A stretch of 64,000 bases of DNA from Symbiodinium kawagutii (taxonomy: Eukaryota > Sar > Dinophyceae > Suessiales > Symbiodiniaceae), in the NCBI GenBank assembly GCA_009767595.1, contig VSDK01011186.1, positions 54,927 to 118,926 of the forward strand. Reading direction: 5' to 3'. Below, in pieces: positions 31,342 through 42,993 of this stretch (positions are counted from its first letter, which is position 1; every line of letters begins with the position of its first letter). Position numbers and translations under genes: made by a program. A model generated the notes under the pieces. It ran no database searches. It saw only the letters and a program-made list of their open reading frames with translations, and was not told the origin of the DNA.

Positions 31342-31345
31342 CCAA
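31081..31345. repeat. (AAC)n trinucleotide tract
   Basis: About 265 bp of AAC units with AACC and ATC interruptions. Open in several frames (poly-Asn, poly-Gln, poly-Thr, poly-Val). It starts about 50 bp downstream, in the transcribed sense, of the exon at 31395-31452, so it is intronic. Confidence 0.95.
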
Positions 31346-31394
31346 CAGAACCCTCAGCAAACCTTTCGGCTTTGGCGCCGATCTGTCAAGGCAC

Positions 31395-31452
31395 CGGACA
31401 CGGGATGTCGGCAGTGCAGCGGCACACCACCGTTGACCACCAGCTCTCGGAT
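31395..31452 (-). CDS. Gene 2 exon, ankyrin repeat
   Basis: Acceptor GAAGGCTCAG, donor GTGCCT, 19 codons plus one base. Reads IRELVVNGGVPLHCRHPVS. Joined to the exon at 30375-30472 it forms L-V-x-x-G-x-x-x-x-x-x-x-x-x-G-x-x-P-L-x-x-A-V, one ankyrin repeat split by an intron. Confidence 0.65.
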
Positions 31453-31499
31453 CTGAGCCTTCGACAGCGCAGTTTGCAGTCAGGCGTGGTGCACAGTGG

Positions 31500-32000
31500 C
31501 CTGGTTCACTAACTTAGTGTTAATAGATGTTAATAGTGATCAACCATTCATAGAGGTTTATGATGATGATTAACAATGGTGAATGATAATAATTGATAGA
31601 TGTTAATAGTGATTCAAATAGTGATTCAAAGAGGTTGATAAGGATGGTTAACAATGGTTAATCATGATTCATATAGTGATTCATCTAGTCATTCGTATAG
31701 TGATTCATAGAGGTTTATGATGATGGTTAATGATCATTAACAATGGTTAATCATAATGATGGAAAGATGGTTAACCATTGCGAACCAACCATTGATTGTT
31801 TATGATGATGCTTAACAATGGTTAATGAAAATGATCAATTGATGGTTAACGATGGTTAATGATATTGATTAATTGATGGTTAACGATGGTTAATGATAAT
31901 GCTTAATTGATGGTTAATGATACTGATTTATCATGATGGATACCGTTGATGGTTGACCAACGGTTAAGGATTTATTGTTAATGTTGCTAAATCAATTAGT
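31500..32000. repeat. Degenerate ATGGTTAAT array
   Basis: Loosely repeated GATGGTTAATGAT words, the reverse complement of the AACCAT family elsewhere. Non-coding. Confidence 0.7.
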
Positions 32001-32277
32001 GACGAACTGTTATATAGTGATGATTTACACATGCTTAATAGATGTTCAAAAACTCATACAACATCACCTGTGCAGATTTGACCCCAATTTCTATACTGCT
32101 GGGAACCCTGCGAAAAAAAAAAGGAACCTCATGTTGTCTTTGACCACATTGACACTGATGGATAGTTTGATACGCAGCGAACATGGATTTCCTGGCAATG
32201 GTTCACATGGACTTATCTGGTGGATAACGATGATCTGATGACCCTTGGAACTTGAAACAAAACACTCAAGACTCAAG

Positions 32278-32370
32278 TAGTTTCTCAAAACCCCAAATCA
32301 TCACACATTGATCATTTAGAGCAATAAACCCACCATGTTTGGGGGTACCCCTATGGCTAACGAGAGCCCC
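32278..32370. mobile_element. Family A MITE-like element
   Basis: AGTTTCTCAAAACCCCAAAT on the left, GGGGGTACCCCTATGGCTAA on the right. The right inverted repeat is partly decayed. Confidence 0.6.
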
Positions 32371-32413
32371 CCAACTGTTGGTGCCAGCATGCCGGCCGAC
32401 CATCAGCTCTCAC

Positions 32414-32466
32414 AGTTGCGACCAGGAACTTGTTGCTCTCGAAGATCCGAGTCGATGCAGTGAAAC
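32414..32466 (-). CDS. Gene 2 exon
   Basis: Acceptor AGCCCTCAG, donor GTGAGA. Two bases complete a Gly codon from the exon at 33596-33769. Reads FTASTRIFESNKFLVAT. It joins the helical region to the first ankyrin exon in phase. A 65-codon ORF in another frame covers the same place but breaks phase. Confidence 0.55.
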
Positions 32467-32499
32467 CTGAGGGCTTTGCTTTGAATGAATGGGAAACCA

Positions 32500-32790
32500 A
32501 CGCTTACCGCAACTAATGGACAAGTAGCAATGGTTAATGGAAAGTAGCAATGGTTGATAATTAATGGACAAGTAGCAATGGTTAATAATGGTTTTGACAA
32601 GTAGCAATGGTTGTTGACAAGTAGTAATAATGATTAATAATTAATCCTTATACTAACTAGTGGTTGTTATGGTCCTAGGCAGAACCATTGCTACTTGTCA
32701 ACAACCATTAGTAAGCATTATTAGCCATTGCTACTTGTCCATTCATTCATGGTAATTATTAACCATTGCTACTTGTCAATTATTATCAAC
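32500..32790. repeat. Inverted arrays of ACAAGTAGCAATGGTTAAT
   Basis: Several copies of GGACAAGTAGCAATGGTTAA at 32516-32630 are followed by copies of the reverse complement (AACCATTGCTACTTGTC) at 32680-32780, giving a large imperfect palindrome around 32655. A family C element follows at 32812. Confidence 0.8.
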
Positions 32791-32811
32791 CATTGACGTC
32801 AACGATCAACT

Positions 32812-32918
32812 GGTTGGTGGTTGAACCACCCCTATGAAAAAATATTAGTCGCTCAGCCAACCATTAGGTAATATTAGTGATAAATAGGGAAAATAAAACA
32901 TGTCTAAAACCAGCAACC
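32812..32918. mobile_element. Family C MITE-like element
   Basis: CTGGTTGGTGGTTGAACCAC on the left, AAACCAGCAACCAGG on the right, core AATATTAGTCGCTCAGCCAA. Confidence 0.65.
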
Positions 32919-33595
32919 AGGAAACCAATGGCAAGTGAATGATTAGCGATTAAGCAATCATTAAGTTGGTACTAATCATCACCAACATTAGCCATTATCA
33001 TAGCTACTCTCTGACTGCCACAAGCACTTGGTCGCGTGGAACATCCATGAAAATCGCTGCTAGAAACCTATCAACCCATTTGCAATTTCAAGACCAATAC
33101 ATCCATGAAAATTCTCATGGATGTATTGATATGGATGTATTTGCTGCTACAAATCCAAGATTTTGTTTTGCCAGCAATACAGTTGCCACAAGCACAGCAC
33201 GTGAGGAGACACCAAAATGTGTGCATCGAGTTAACAGCACTCGATCTTCTCACCGACAAATGAACACCCAGGACTGGTAAGGGTCTATGACCTTCTGAAA
33301 ATGACGTAGCAAAGTGGTCTCGTTTCGCTGAGAAGATGGAGTAGCTTTCAACAATGGGTGAACACCCGACAGAGCTCTTGGGGTGGCCATTAATCCACCC
33401 ATTTCCATGAACATCAACTCACGTGGCTTTAGGTGTGATGTATTTCAACTGGAGTCCTGGAGACAATCGTTCATTTCTTGCAATCAGTGGCCCACAAATT
33501 GTCACCAACTGCAGTTCGGTGTATGTATGAAATTGTTATGGATATGATATATTGATATTCTGTGCCACATGGTCTTTATTCTTGATCCCTTTGAC

Positions 33596-33769
33596 CAATG
33601 GCTGCGGCTGCCAAACCACTCAGACCCAGGAACAGTTGCAGCACATCTTCCGGGGCCGCTGTAGCCACTCCATAATTAGCTTGGCCGCTGCCAAAACCAC
33701 GGATGAAGTCAATGACTTCGCGAAGTTGTTCTTCACAGCGAAGTGCCTTGATCTCCAGCCATTCCTCAG
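33596..33769 (-). CDS. Gene 2 exon, helical region
   Basis: Acceptor TTTGACCAAG, donor GTCAAA; the longest gene 2 exon after the 179-bp exon at 27079-27257. After CT (completing Ala) it reads EEWLEIKALRCEEQLREVID, then FIRGFGSGQANYGVATAAPE and DVLQLFLGLSGLAAAAI. The order of helix, glycine-rich turn, then P-E-D-V-L-x-L-F resembles the C-terminal end of formin FH2 domains, but no other FH2 part is evident, so I treat it as an unassigned helical domain after the channel. Confidence 0.65.
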
Positions 33770-34229
33770 CTTGGTCAAAGTGGAGAGTTGTTAAACAGCG
33801 GATGGTCGGGTATATAATGTTGAACAGGCGCTCCACCATGGAGAAATGAAGTAAGGGGGATACATGTCCATGACTGAAACCAGATCACAGGGGCAGAATG
33901 AGCATGTCAGAAGAATCCGTCTCGAAACCTAAGAGCTCAACCAGGATGACTTTTTCAAAATTGGGCACCGATTTGTGGACAAGGCCAATGGCATGGTCAA
34001 CACCATGTGAGGACATGCACCTCAGTCTTCATACCATCACACCCAGCCAATACCAGCTTGTTGTAAGGTCATGACATAATAACACCTGACACTGGACTAC
34101 AATCTGATATCCATAACCTGCTCATAAGGTCAATCTTTATACAAATGTTGTGGTGTTGTGGCAATTCCACTGCCATGCAGGGTGATAATACTGATGACAA
34201 AAGTGATGCTGATCCACAACTATACCACC

Positions 34230-34355
34230 TTCATATGGCAGTGGGTCAAAACCCTGTACCCCTGGTTCCCCTATCATTAACCATTGTTTTCCCTATTGTT
34301 GTTGGTGGAAATCCTCCATGAACATTGGTTGGTTAATATTGACCCATAGCCATAT
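34230..34355. mobile_element. Family B MITE-like element
   Basis: TGGCAGTGGGTCAAAACCCT on the left, ATTGACCCATAGCCATA on the right, with a full CCCCTGGTTCCCCTATCATT core. Intronic. Confidence 0.8.
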
Positions 34356-34428
34356 CGCCATCCAAAACCAGCAACCCAGCAACCCGGCAACCACGGCTGT
34401 TGGCCAAGCCCAGGGACATGGTTCTGAC

Positions 34429-34529
34429 CCACGGTGTCTTCCCGCAAGCTCTCTTTGAGCTCCAGGTACGTCGCACCGATCGCAGATTGCAATTGCTCTA
34501 AGGCCTTTTCCTTGGCAGCACAGCGGTAC
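34429..34529 (-). CDS. Gene 2 exon, coiled helix
   Basis: Acceptor CCCCTTTAAG, donor GTCAGA. Reads YRCAAKEKALEQLQSAIGAT then YLELKESLREDTV. A charged helix that continues directly into EEWLEIKALRCEE of the exon at 33596-33769, suggesting a cytoplasmic coiled-coil linker between channel and ankyrin repeats. Phase agrees with both sides. Confidence 0.7.
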
Positions 34530-35510
34530 CTTAAAGGGGATGAAAAACACAACGATAGCAGGAGTGCAATATGGATATATACATATATATATATATATAA
34601 CCATATAGTAGTGACTTTGAAGTGAGTACGAAGAATTTGTGATCCATCTCGCTATCTCTGAGACCAAGTTGACTTCCTGCCCAGGGCACCTAGCCTGATG
34701 ATTCACCTGTCAATAGCTGCAAGCAATTGTTCGGGGTGTTCGCTTTTCTGAGTTGGATGACATGTTGTTCTGAGTTTTGCTTGACTCGTACCCACCATTC
34801 CAGCCGGTATATCGTCATAGTCCATTGTTCATGGTTGAAGCGTCAGATGGACCATTACTTTTTGAGGACCTCGCCTATTGCAGAAACCATAGTGACCACT
34901 TGGATGTGCAACTGGGGTTAGTTCACCATGGTTGTGAACCGCGTAAGGTATCTGAACTTACCCCTGTAACCATGGTTAGTTCCCACTTACCAAGTGGACA
35001 TGGTACATCTAGGTTGCTTGCCCCCCATGATTGACCCTTGACCGGGCTAATTCACCATTGGTCACCAACAATCACCATTCTCCACAATTGTTGGCTGGTA
35101 AACCAACCAACAAATCAGCCAACCAACCAATCAACCAACTCAACTAACCAACAAACCAATTATCCAGTTGCCACGGTTCATTCATGTTCAATTGCCGTAT
35201 GATTAGCCAATATTAACCACATCTGTCAACCACGGATATCTCAACCACCAATCCTGTCCTTGGCAGCGTTGGAAATCAACCGCTGGGACTCGAAGGGGAG
35301 GATATATGGGGGGGTGCTACCTGATGCTGCAGCTATAACTTTGAAATAATTACAGCAAAATAGCACAATCATGCTAAACAACAATAAATAACCAACATCA
35401 GCATCATCGTCAACAGCAGCATCCTGTTGTGGTTGCTTGTTATATCATATATGAATACATTTCATTTACCGTGAGCTCACTAGTTACTAACAACACTCGA
35501 AGAAGTTTGG

Positions 35511-35575
<65 letters not shown>

Positions 35576-35585
35576 CCATCATCAT
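35511..35585. repeat. (ATC)n trinucleotide tract
   Basis: About 24 CAT/ATC units. Same motif as 16156-16288 but independent flanks. Lies in a gene 2 intron. Confidence 0.95.
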
Positions 35586-35656
35586 GGGAAACCTTTGAAC
35601 CAGCCAGCATCAGTAGAAGCAACAACTGCACCGCTTCCCCATTGTCTCGCTCGGTG

Positions 35657-35900
35657 TTAGCACAAAGCTTCTTGAACGAAAGCCGCCACCGTATGCCCCC
35701 AGATCTCGCTTTCAAATGGAGGCGCTGGCGGAGCAAACGGCCCCGGCGGCAGCGTTGGAGCAGGTGGCTGTGCAAACATCGGTGGCAATGGCAAGTCAGG
35801 TGGCGGTGGCGGGGGCATTGATGGCAGAGGTGGTAGAGGCAAAGGCATCGACATGGCAAGGGCCATGGCAGCTATCGCTGATGATTCACATCTAATCCAT
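35657..35900 (-). CDS. Proline-rich frame in a gene 2 intron, possible alternative exon
   Basis: A minus frame contains MPLPLPPLPSMPPPPPPDLP then LPPMFAQPPAPTLPPGPFAP, followed by FESEIWGHTVAAFVQEALC and a stop. GC-rich with clear Pro bias, similar in style to formin FH1 or other profilin/SH3-binding linkers. The exons at 38312 and 34429 join in phase without it, so it is an optional exon, an exon of a different transcript, or non-coding. The plus strand gives only a low-complexity reading. Confidence 0.4.
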
Positions 35901-36686
35901 GAAATCTCAGAGTGGCTCGTGGATGTTGACACCTGATGTTTCAAAGACTTGTACACCAACGGCAGTCAGAAGTCATTGGCGACACAAGAGGAAACTCGTG
36001 GGGATGTTGAGTGGAAGCAGTTGCTACTATCTTTGCGAATTGAACAAATCAAAAATTGCAGCATGAGAGAAGACCACAGCATGAGATTCACAAATCATCC
36101 CTTGCGACAAGGTCGTTTGAAGGCATTGCAATTTGCGACTTACAACGGAGCCATGAGTTGTGCGCTGCATTGCTTTGAAATCATCCCGTTGCAGCGGTTG
36201 AAACGGAAAACAACAAAGGTTGACAATACTAATGGTTACAGAGTAAGTAGTTCTAGGAACTACTCCTATAGTTGCATATGAACCAATAACCAACAAAAAA
36301 TAAATATTTACATGTATATACATGTATGGTTCATGGTGATCAATGGGACATCCATATTAACAAAACCCCATACATTCTATGGTAGATCGTCAGCTGTTGA
36401 TGGTGTAACTGAGCCTGGTTAACTGATGGATCTCCCCCTAAACCCATTGCCAGGATGATCATCATGCCAGGTAGCTTACTGTCTGGTAAAATAGCTTCAT
36501 GATGCTTCATGGAGAATCCACCGTAGATTAGCCGTTGGGGATGGTGATTTTCTGCTAGATCAGTTTTCCACAGGCTAATCGCTGTAGCCAGGTTTGGCAC
36601 CGGGCTGAACATCTTTGGCCAACTTCCTTGTCGTGTTCAGCATGAAATTGACCAGAGACAGGTTAAGTGATCCTCCAAGGGTCTTG

Positions 36687-36785
36687 TTGGTTGGTGTTTT
36701 CAATCGTTATGAAAAATATTAGTAAACCAACCATTTCTTAATACTTACTAGGGAAAGCAACAATGTTTAAAAACCACCAACCAGC
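36687..36785. mobile_element. Family C MITE-like element
   Basis: TTGGTTGGTGTTTTCAATCG on the left, AAAAACCACCAACCAG on the right. Confidence 0.65.
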
Positions 36786-37510
36786 TTGTTATTGTAGGAA
36801 ATACCCGCCTTTGCTGGCAATAGCAATATCATCTTCTGGTCGACGTGGCTCTGACAGAGATTTCCACGACGCAAAAGTTGAAACTGACCTGGTGACTAGT
36901 GGCACGCCCACCCTTCAAACTGGACTTTCACCATATTTCAAACACCATTGGATTCCATGTACTGACCCGATTTGCATGAAAATTGCTAACACATGTTCTT
37001 GAGATGTGAGAATTCAAGGGGTACCTCCTTCTAAATATATGTGCATGTGTACTGTAAATGATATGCTGATATAGGATCCTGGATGGTGGTTATAAGCCAT
37101 ACTTTTACCGTTTAGCTTTGGCAGAGGGTCCGGCGACCAACCTATGGTAAGCCGCAGGCCCAACAACAAAAACACACCCTGTACACTAGGTGCTCACAGG
37201 TTTTAAGCCATCCAAAAAATATTAATCAACCAACCTTCCCAACCAAAAGGGAAAATTCAAACCACGTGTAAAACCGCCAGCCAAATGATGTCTCATTTCT
37301 CGTGTCACACAAATGCACACCACCATCCCACCCCTCAGCCCAAGATTGGAGTCTCCTTCAGCATTTCCAACGCCACGTTGGTATCACCGGATCTGCAGCC
37401 AACGCTGAGTACTTGCCCACCATGACACTGGAAAGTACGTCAAATGATCAGAGGTTAGTAGCGCTGAGAAACCATCGATAGTAATGTCTACCAGTCTACC
37501 CATAAATCCA

Positions 37511-37627
37511 TATGGCTATGGGTCAATTTTAACCAGCCAATAGTCAGGGATATTCACAAACAATAATAGGAAAAACAATGGTAAATGATAGTGGAAGCAG
37601 GGGTACGGGGTCTTGACCCACTGCCAT
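37511..37627. mobile_element. Family B MITE-like element
   Basis: TGGCTATGGGTCAATTTTAA on the left, GGTCTTGACCCACTGCCA on the right. Inverted orientation. Confidence 0.75.
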
Positions 37628-38089
37628 CCTCTTGTAAGACGTGTCAGCAAGGTCTACAGGAGATCATCTTTTGGAGGGACAGCACCATGTCCATCCATGA
37701 CGTTCCATCGTGTTGGCAAGAAGTTTCAAGCTAGATAAATCTAACCAGCCAATTGATCAAGTAGCCATGACTAGTCTCAAAGGTTGCAGACCTGGCAGCG
37801 GTGTATCATAGTCATACCCAAAAACTGTTGCTGCTACTCCAAACCTTTCTTGCTGGACCTTCCTGATCTGGCTCGGCGAATCACCCCACATGCATGGAAA
37901 TTAGTCAATTTGCGACCTGGGTTTGTCCTTATCGCCATGGTGATACCCACGAACCATCCCGTATCATAACAGGGAAACCCACCTCGAGATTCAGAACGGT
38001 GGCACCAGAATGCAGGGGTCACCGGGACTCTGCAAAGCTGATTCACCATTGATTCTGGATGATCCACTGTCCATGTTCATGGTGCTAGC

Positions 38090-38215
38090 GTCCGCCCAAC
38101 AACCAACTGAAGAACTCAAACCACAGCATTGAGTGGTCTTCAGTTGGTTTGAGTTCTATCCAGTGGTCTTCAGTTGCCCTATGGTCAATGGTGGTCCAAA
38201 CCGCCCAACAACCAA
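38090..38215. repeat. Inverted and direct repeats, CAACTGAAGA / TCTTCAGTTG
   Basis: GCCCAACAACCAACT occurs twice (about 38093 and 38203). Between them are AACTGAAGAACTCAAACC and its near reverse complement GGTTTGAGTTC, plus two copies of GTGGTCTTCAGTTG. Forms a stem-loop just downstream of the exon at 38312-38394. Confidence 0.7.
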
Positions 38216-38311
38216 CTCGCCCAATTCCTGATCCACATTTTCGACCACCATTGACCATCCCACATGAACCACTGCGGTGGAGCAGCCACTTGGCCCCACA
38301 TGCCGGTGAAC

Positions 38312-38394
38312 CGCCCTGCCCGGCTGCCAGGCCTGTTTCGTAGGGGGCGGTATAGCATTTCAGCCTCAAGACGCACCAGGTGCTTCTGCACCTC
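38312..38394 (-). CDS. Gene 2 exon
   Basis: Acceptor TCAATCCTCCAG, donor GTTCAC. Starts in phase 0 and leaves two bases for the exon at 34429-34529. Reads EVQKHLVRLEAEMLYRPLRN then RPGSRAG. Upstream of the acceptor the same frame continues (MASPLDDSSILQ), so the exon could start earlier or even be a first exon of a separate gene. Confidence 0.6.
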
Positions 38395-40238
38395 CTGGAG
38401 GATTGACGAGTCGTCCAAGGGACTCGCCATAGCGCCATGGACCCCCCCCTGTTGGTGCTTCACATGGTGACTTCTCAACATAGGCAACCCCAAAAAGAGT
38501 TGGTTTATCACTTATATTTATATATATATATATATGCGATGATTTGGGGGAAGCTCTATTTCAGGAAACGTCCACATGAAATCTTGATGGATCTTGTATC
38601 ATCAGCAATTGGCTGTAATTACTCTTGAAAGGTGAGTTTCTACCACGCGCACGGCCACGCACATAGTCCGAATGTTGTCCTGGGTAAGTGTCTATGCGCA
38701 ATTAGACAACCAAACAATTTTGAATGCCTTGCCTTAGAACCAAAATACCAACAGTATCCAACAGTCAACATCTGTAGGCAGGTTCAGCAGTGTTTCCTTT
38801 CTATATCATAGTCGTATCATGCTACATTCTCGTGACCTCCTTGTTGGGGATGTCGGCATCAACACTGTTGTGGTCGATGATCAACATTATGCTGTTGATT
38901 GGTTGGTGCCTGTAGTCCTACGAACATCATCCCATAGCCTCCTGAGTAGATCCACATGGCAGTCATGTTAGCAGGCGTTGGTGATCAATCTATCAGTATT
39001 GGCCAACCACTATCACCACCAAATAAATGGAATGCTGTCACTGTAAGCCACAAAGTTTAATTGATTTCAGATTTCATTCCATGATTTACCACCATTGTCA
39101 AATCATTCTCAGGCAACATGATTATTCAGCCACCGTTTTAGTATCATCAACCATTAGCCAATATTTCACCACTATTCTTAAACACAGCACTGGACTTTAA
39201 ATGATGAACCATTGTCAATGAATCAATATTGACCGGTGTCACAAACCACAAATCATTCTTAAGGACCATGTTCAACAACTACTTAACCAATATTGATCGC
39301 ATCAAACATTGTCCAACGAATTGCGTAAAGCGTGACATTTGCACTCAATTCCATGAGTCGAAACATAGGTTACTCTTCGCATGCGGGGAATCAACCGTGT
39401 TTTTGCCACTTGTAAGTCTCGTGACGTCGAAAATGCGAGTCCTAATCTCGCCACGTGCCAGCAAGTAGCCCTTAACCTTGAAACTCAAAATCCAGAAACC
39501 CTAAACCTTACAACCGTAAACCTAAACCACAAAGTTCGAAAACACAAATCGCTATAGCCAGCGTCGGGAAACTTCTCCAAGTTGACGAATGTTATGATGT
39601 GCTACAATGGTTCCTGGCACATTAATATGGTCGAGCATGTACTCAACTGGCCCTGTCAGAGGCTGGGCGAATGGGGCCGACCAACCCCATCACATTTTAA
39701 GTACCAAATCATGAACCAAACCAAGTTTCTTAGACTTTGATGAACCATTATTGTTTACCCATCGTTAGCCATGATTAACCATGATCAATTGAGCATGATG
39801 GACCACTATTAACCCTCATAAACCATTGCTGACCATCAATGGGAATTCAGGATTAATTAACCAATTACTAGATTCACCATTACCAACTACCATTACTTAA
39901 CCAGTACTACCTACAATACGTACCGATATCAACCATCATTAGATTCTTAACTAACCATTGTTAACCACTATTCAACATGATCAACCATTGCTATCCCTGA
40001 ACCATCAACAGAAATTAAGGATCATTAACTGTTACTTAACCATTACTTAACCATCACACAGTACCACTACCAATTACCATTACTACCGTTATTAACCATT
40101 ATTGGATTCTTAACTAACCATTGTTGACCATCATTGACCATCACTTAAGAATTACTTAACCATTACTCAACCATTACACACTACCACCCTACCACTACTA
40201 AGTACCATTCCTAGATCATCAGCCGCGCCAAACTCTAC
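38395..40238 (-). other. Gene 2 intron with AACCAT array
   Basis: TA tract at 38518-38535. Positions 39060-40200 are dominated by AACCAT/ACCATTA words on the plus strand. No other exon seen. Confidence 0.5.
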
Positions 40239-40306
40239 AGCCGCGCTGGGCTTCGTGTCCGTCCTCTTCCAGCTCCTGCCATGCGGCCAAGACGTCAGGC
40301 TGATGC
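40239..40306 (-). CDS. Gene 2 exon, frame uncertain
   Basis: GC-rich island between inversely oriented repeat arrays. Acceptor ACTCTCCAG, donor GTAGAG. The frame that fits both neighbours reads ISLTSWPHGRSWKRTDTKPS then AA, a basic linker. Another frame (HQPDVLAAWQELEEDGHEAQ) looks more helical but would break phase. Confidence 0.45.
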
Positions 40307-40319
40307 CTGGAGAGTGGAA

Positions 40320-40990
40320 GGATGGTGGTATGATGGATGAGAATGGTAACCGTAGTGGCTAACCATAATGGTAAATCATTAAGATTTGTATGGTTCATAA
40401 TGGTTCATAATTATTTATAATGGTGAAATGGTGGTTAATTGATAGTGGTTAATAATGGCAATTGTTAATGCTTAAATAATGGTTAAACACGGTGAATGGT
40501 GCTTAAATAATGGCAAATACTGTAGTGGTATCGTGGATGATACTGAGTACTGGTAGTTAACCATAATGGTTCAATGGTGGTTGTTAATGTTTAAATTTCT
40601 TAAGTAGTGGTTTATCATGGTTCAATAATTGTCTATACAAAAAATATTAAATGATGGTTGATAGCATTTAATTTAGTTAACATGGTCAATGATGGTTCAT
40701 AATTGTCAAATGGTGGTTAATAATGGTTAATAATGGCTCAATGGTGGTGAATAATTGTTACTAACTCCTAAATAATGGTTAATAATGGTCAAATAGTGGT
40801 TTAAATAATTGGAAAATTGTCCTCAAGAATGATTTATGGTTTGTGATGCTTAACAGTGGTTGACATGATGGTATAGCACTAAAAAGTTAATAGTGGCTAA
40901 CAATGGTGGTTGACGATGGCTCATACTGTTGGCAAATCTTGGTTAGTTGATGATGGTTCACGGTTAGAATCATTGCTAATAATGCTAAAT
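40320..40990. repeat. Degenerate ATGGTTAATAATGG array
   Basis: The complement of the AACCAT words that fill 39700-40200. The two arrays face each other across the exon at 40239-40306, forming an imperfect megapalindrome of about 1.3 kb. Confidence 0.75.
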
Positions 40991-41284
40991 TGATTGTTCA
41001 TGATCATTGTCAATAATTGACATTGATGCAGACTGATGACTGATCATGGGATATAGTCGTCGTTGTTGGTGCTTTATGAGCCGTAAAATCAATGTCTGAA
41101 GTGTAAAGAAAGAAAATGGGGACACCTCATCCTGTACAGTCAGGAGCCCTAGCTGTTTAGATTTCCACTTTTGGATTGTACTGACTCATCCCAAAATGAA
41201 TAGAACATTGGTGATCAATAATCTATGCCAATAAAGCCCAACAAGAATGGTTGATGACCAACCATAATGGATAATTAATAAATA

Positions 41285-41405
41285 ATGTTTGATGATACAT
41301 ATATGTGTATACGATATATATAATATATATATATATATATACATATCATTATCATATCTTTAAATAAATAAATATATATATATATATATATCTTTATATG
41401 TATAT
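41285..41405. repeat. TA-rich microsatellite
   Basis: Two TATATA blocks separated by ATCATTATCATATCTTTAAA. Intronic. Confidence 0.85.
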
Positions 41406-41564
41406 AGAAATTCGTGTATCGATCAGTGGTGGTGACCTCCTGACCATTGCGAAAAAATCATCATTCGTAGGGTAACCAAGCAACTATGCGTACATCATGG
41501 ACAATCTCAGGCCATGTAATCACCGTAAATATGATAAGCAATGACGGCCAATACCCACATACTC

Positions 41565-41775
41565 CATGTATGCTATATTTAACCATGTTTGGGTTATTTT
41601 ACAGTAAATGTAGGTCACTATACCACACATGGCTCGGATAATGCTCAACAATAGTGATATTGAGATTGTAGTCACTGCGGGTATACATACTTATATTCAA
41701 GTCTGAAACGTCCCAGTTACGCAGGTACTCTAGATACACCATACATGGAGTATCTGGGATATTTACCGCTGATCT
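41565..41775. mobile_element. Family D element
   Basis: Starts CATACTCCATGTATGCTATA and ends with the inverted ACCATACATGGAGTATCTGG. Internal GGTTATTTTACAGTAAATGT. Related pieces occur at about 10938, 21420, 43865-43975, 46665-46700, 50068-50145, 52845-52905 and 58475-58510. Confidence 0.6.
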
Positions 41776-42270
41776 TACAGTGATCCTTTTCAGTTCTAGT
41801 CCACGGACAGCATCCGGCCTACGGAACTCCAGGTTTCACTAGGCAATTGTGGAGATTTGCAAGCAAGAAATTCCATCAACCATTTCTATGTTGCGTATAC
41901 CTCAAGCAAATCATTGAAACTGCTGTATACATAGCCAGTTGGAAAAGAACTGCTCCGTGAGGGGAAGATCCAAATCCTGCAATCCATCATGGTTTCTGTA
42001 TCCAAACACAGTCACCATCATTTACCAAACCAAACAAACAAAAAACCTGTCGAACTCAACCATCACTAATCATTCACCATATGATGGTTAATTAATGCTA
42101 ATGGTTGCGGATGATACTTAATGCTGGTGAACATAATTAACAGTTTGCAATAGCTGGTGAAATTACGGCTGAGATCATGAATAATGGCTGCTGCTGGTAA
42201 ATGATGGTCAATGAGTGTTTGTGATGCTTGATGATGGTGAATCATGGTTTATTTGGTGCGTTGGATGTAC

Positions 42271-42400
42271 AGCTGATCCCGAGACTTTTCCATTTGAGAA
42301 GTGCCGCCATTTCATCTCGCGTCGGCCTTGTGACAGTGCTGGAATCCGGAGTAGCGTCAACGCCATCTGGCAATACCGTTTTGGCGAATCCAAGCACTGT
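42271..42400 (-). CDS. Gene 2 exon, just after the channel domain
   Basis: Pyrimidine-rich acceptor GGTATTTTGCAG, donor GTACAT. Starts in phase 0, matching the S6 exon. Reads TVLGFAKTVLPDGVDATPDS, then STVTRPTRDEMAALLKWKSL and GIS. Probably the cytoplasmic linker after S6. Two plus-strand frames are open but lack splice sites. Confidence 0.65.
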
Positions 42401-42617
42401 CTGCAAAATACCCTCGCCAATTTGAAGATATAATGAACCATGTGCATACATATCTATCTATACATAAATATATAAACAATTTGTGGGCACTTGATTGCAA
42501 ACAACTTGCATACACGTTGCATACATGAATCGGACCAATGACTATCAGGGATCGATCTGGAATACTCGCAGGTATATGTATATGTGTATATAAATATATG
42601 TAACTGTAAATATATGG

Positions 42618-42726
42618 AAGTTTCTCAAAAGAAGGTAACCCTAAATCATCCAGTTTGTTAGTCATGTATAGTAATAACCACCTAACTACACATTGGGGGT
42701 CCCCAAACTGGCTTGAGAAAACACCA
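42618..42726. mobile_element. Family A MITE-like element
   Basis: GGAAGTTTCTCAAAAGAAGG on the left, GGCTTGAGAAAACACCATAT on the right. Core CCCTAAATCATCC. Confidence 0.7.
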
Positions 42727-42889
42727 TATGTACATCGTGGCTTGTCACTTGTCATTGTCAGGATTCCGGTCTCAGTGATTCCTGTGCTGGAGAAGAGCTG
42801 GCATATCCCTCTGCAGGTGGGTGTACCATCTGGCCGATAATATGGCGTTCAAAACACGCTAGCCCAAACATTGAGCCATTGTCATATGG

Positions 42890-42993
42890 GGGTTTCTCAA
42901 GCCGTAGGGGTAATTACCCTGAATCATCCATGTTTAATACTTTATTAGTAATAAACCAACCATTTTTTGGGTACCCCTATTTTTAGAAACCGC
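42890..42993. mobile_element. Family A MITE-like element
   Basis: GGGGGTTTCTCAAGCCGTAG on the left, CCTATTTTTAGAAACCGCCA on the right. Confidence 0.7.

Noticed and set aside
30894..31512. ORFs of poly-Asn/Thr/Gln/Val around 31.1 kb
   Set aside because: Products of the AAC tract. Only the short ankyrin exon 31395-31452 next to it is supported.
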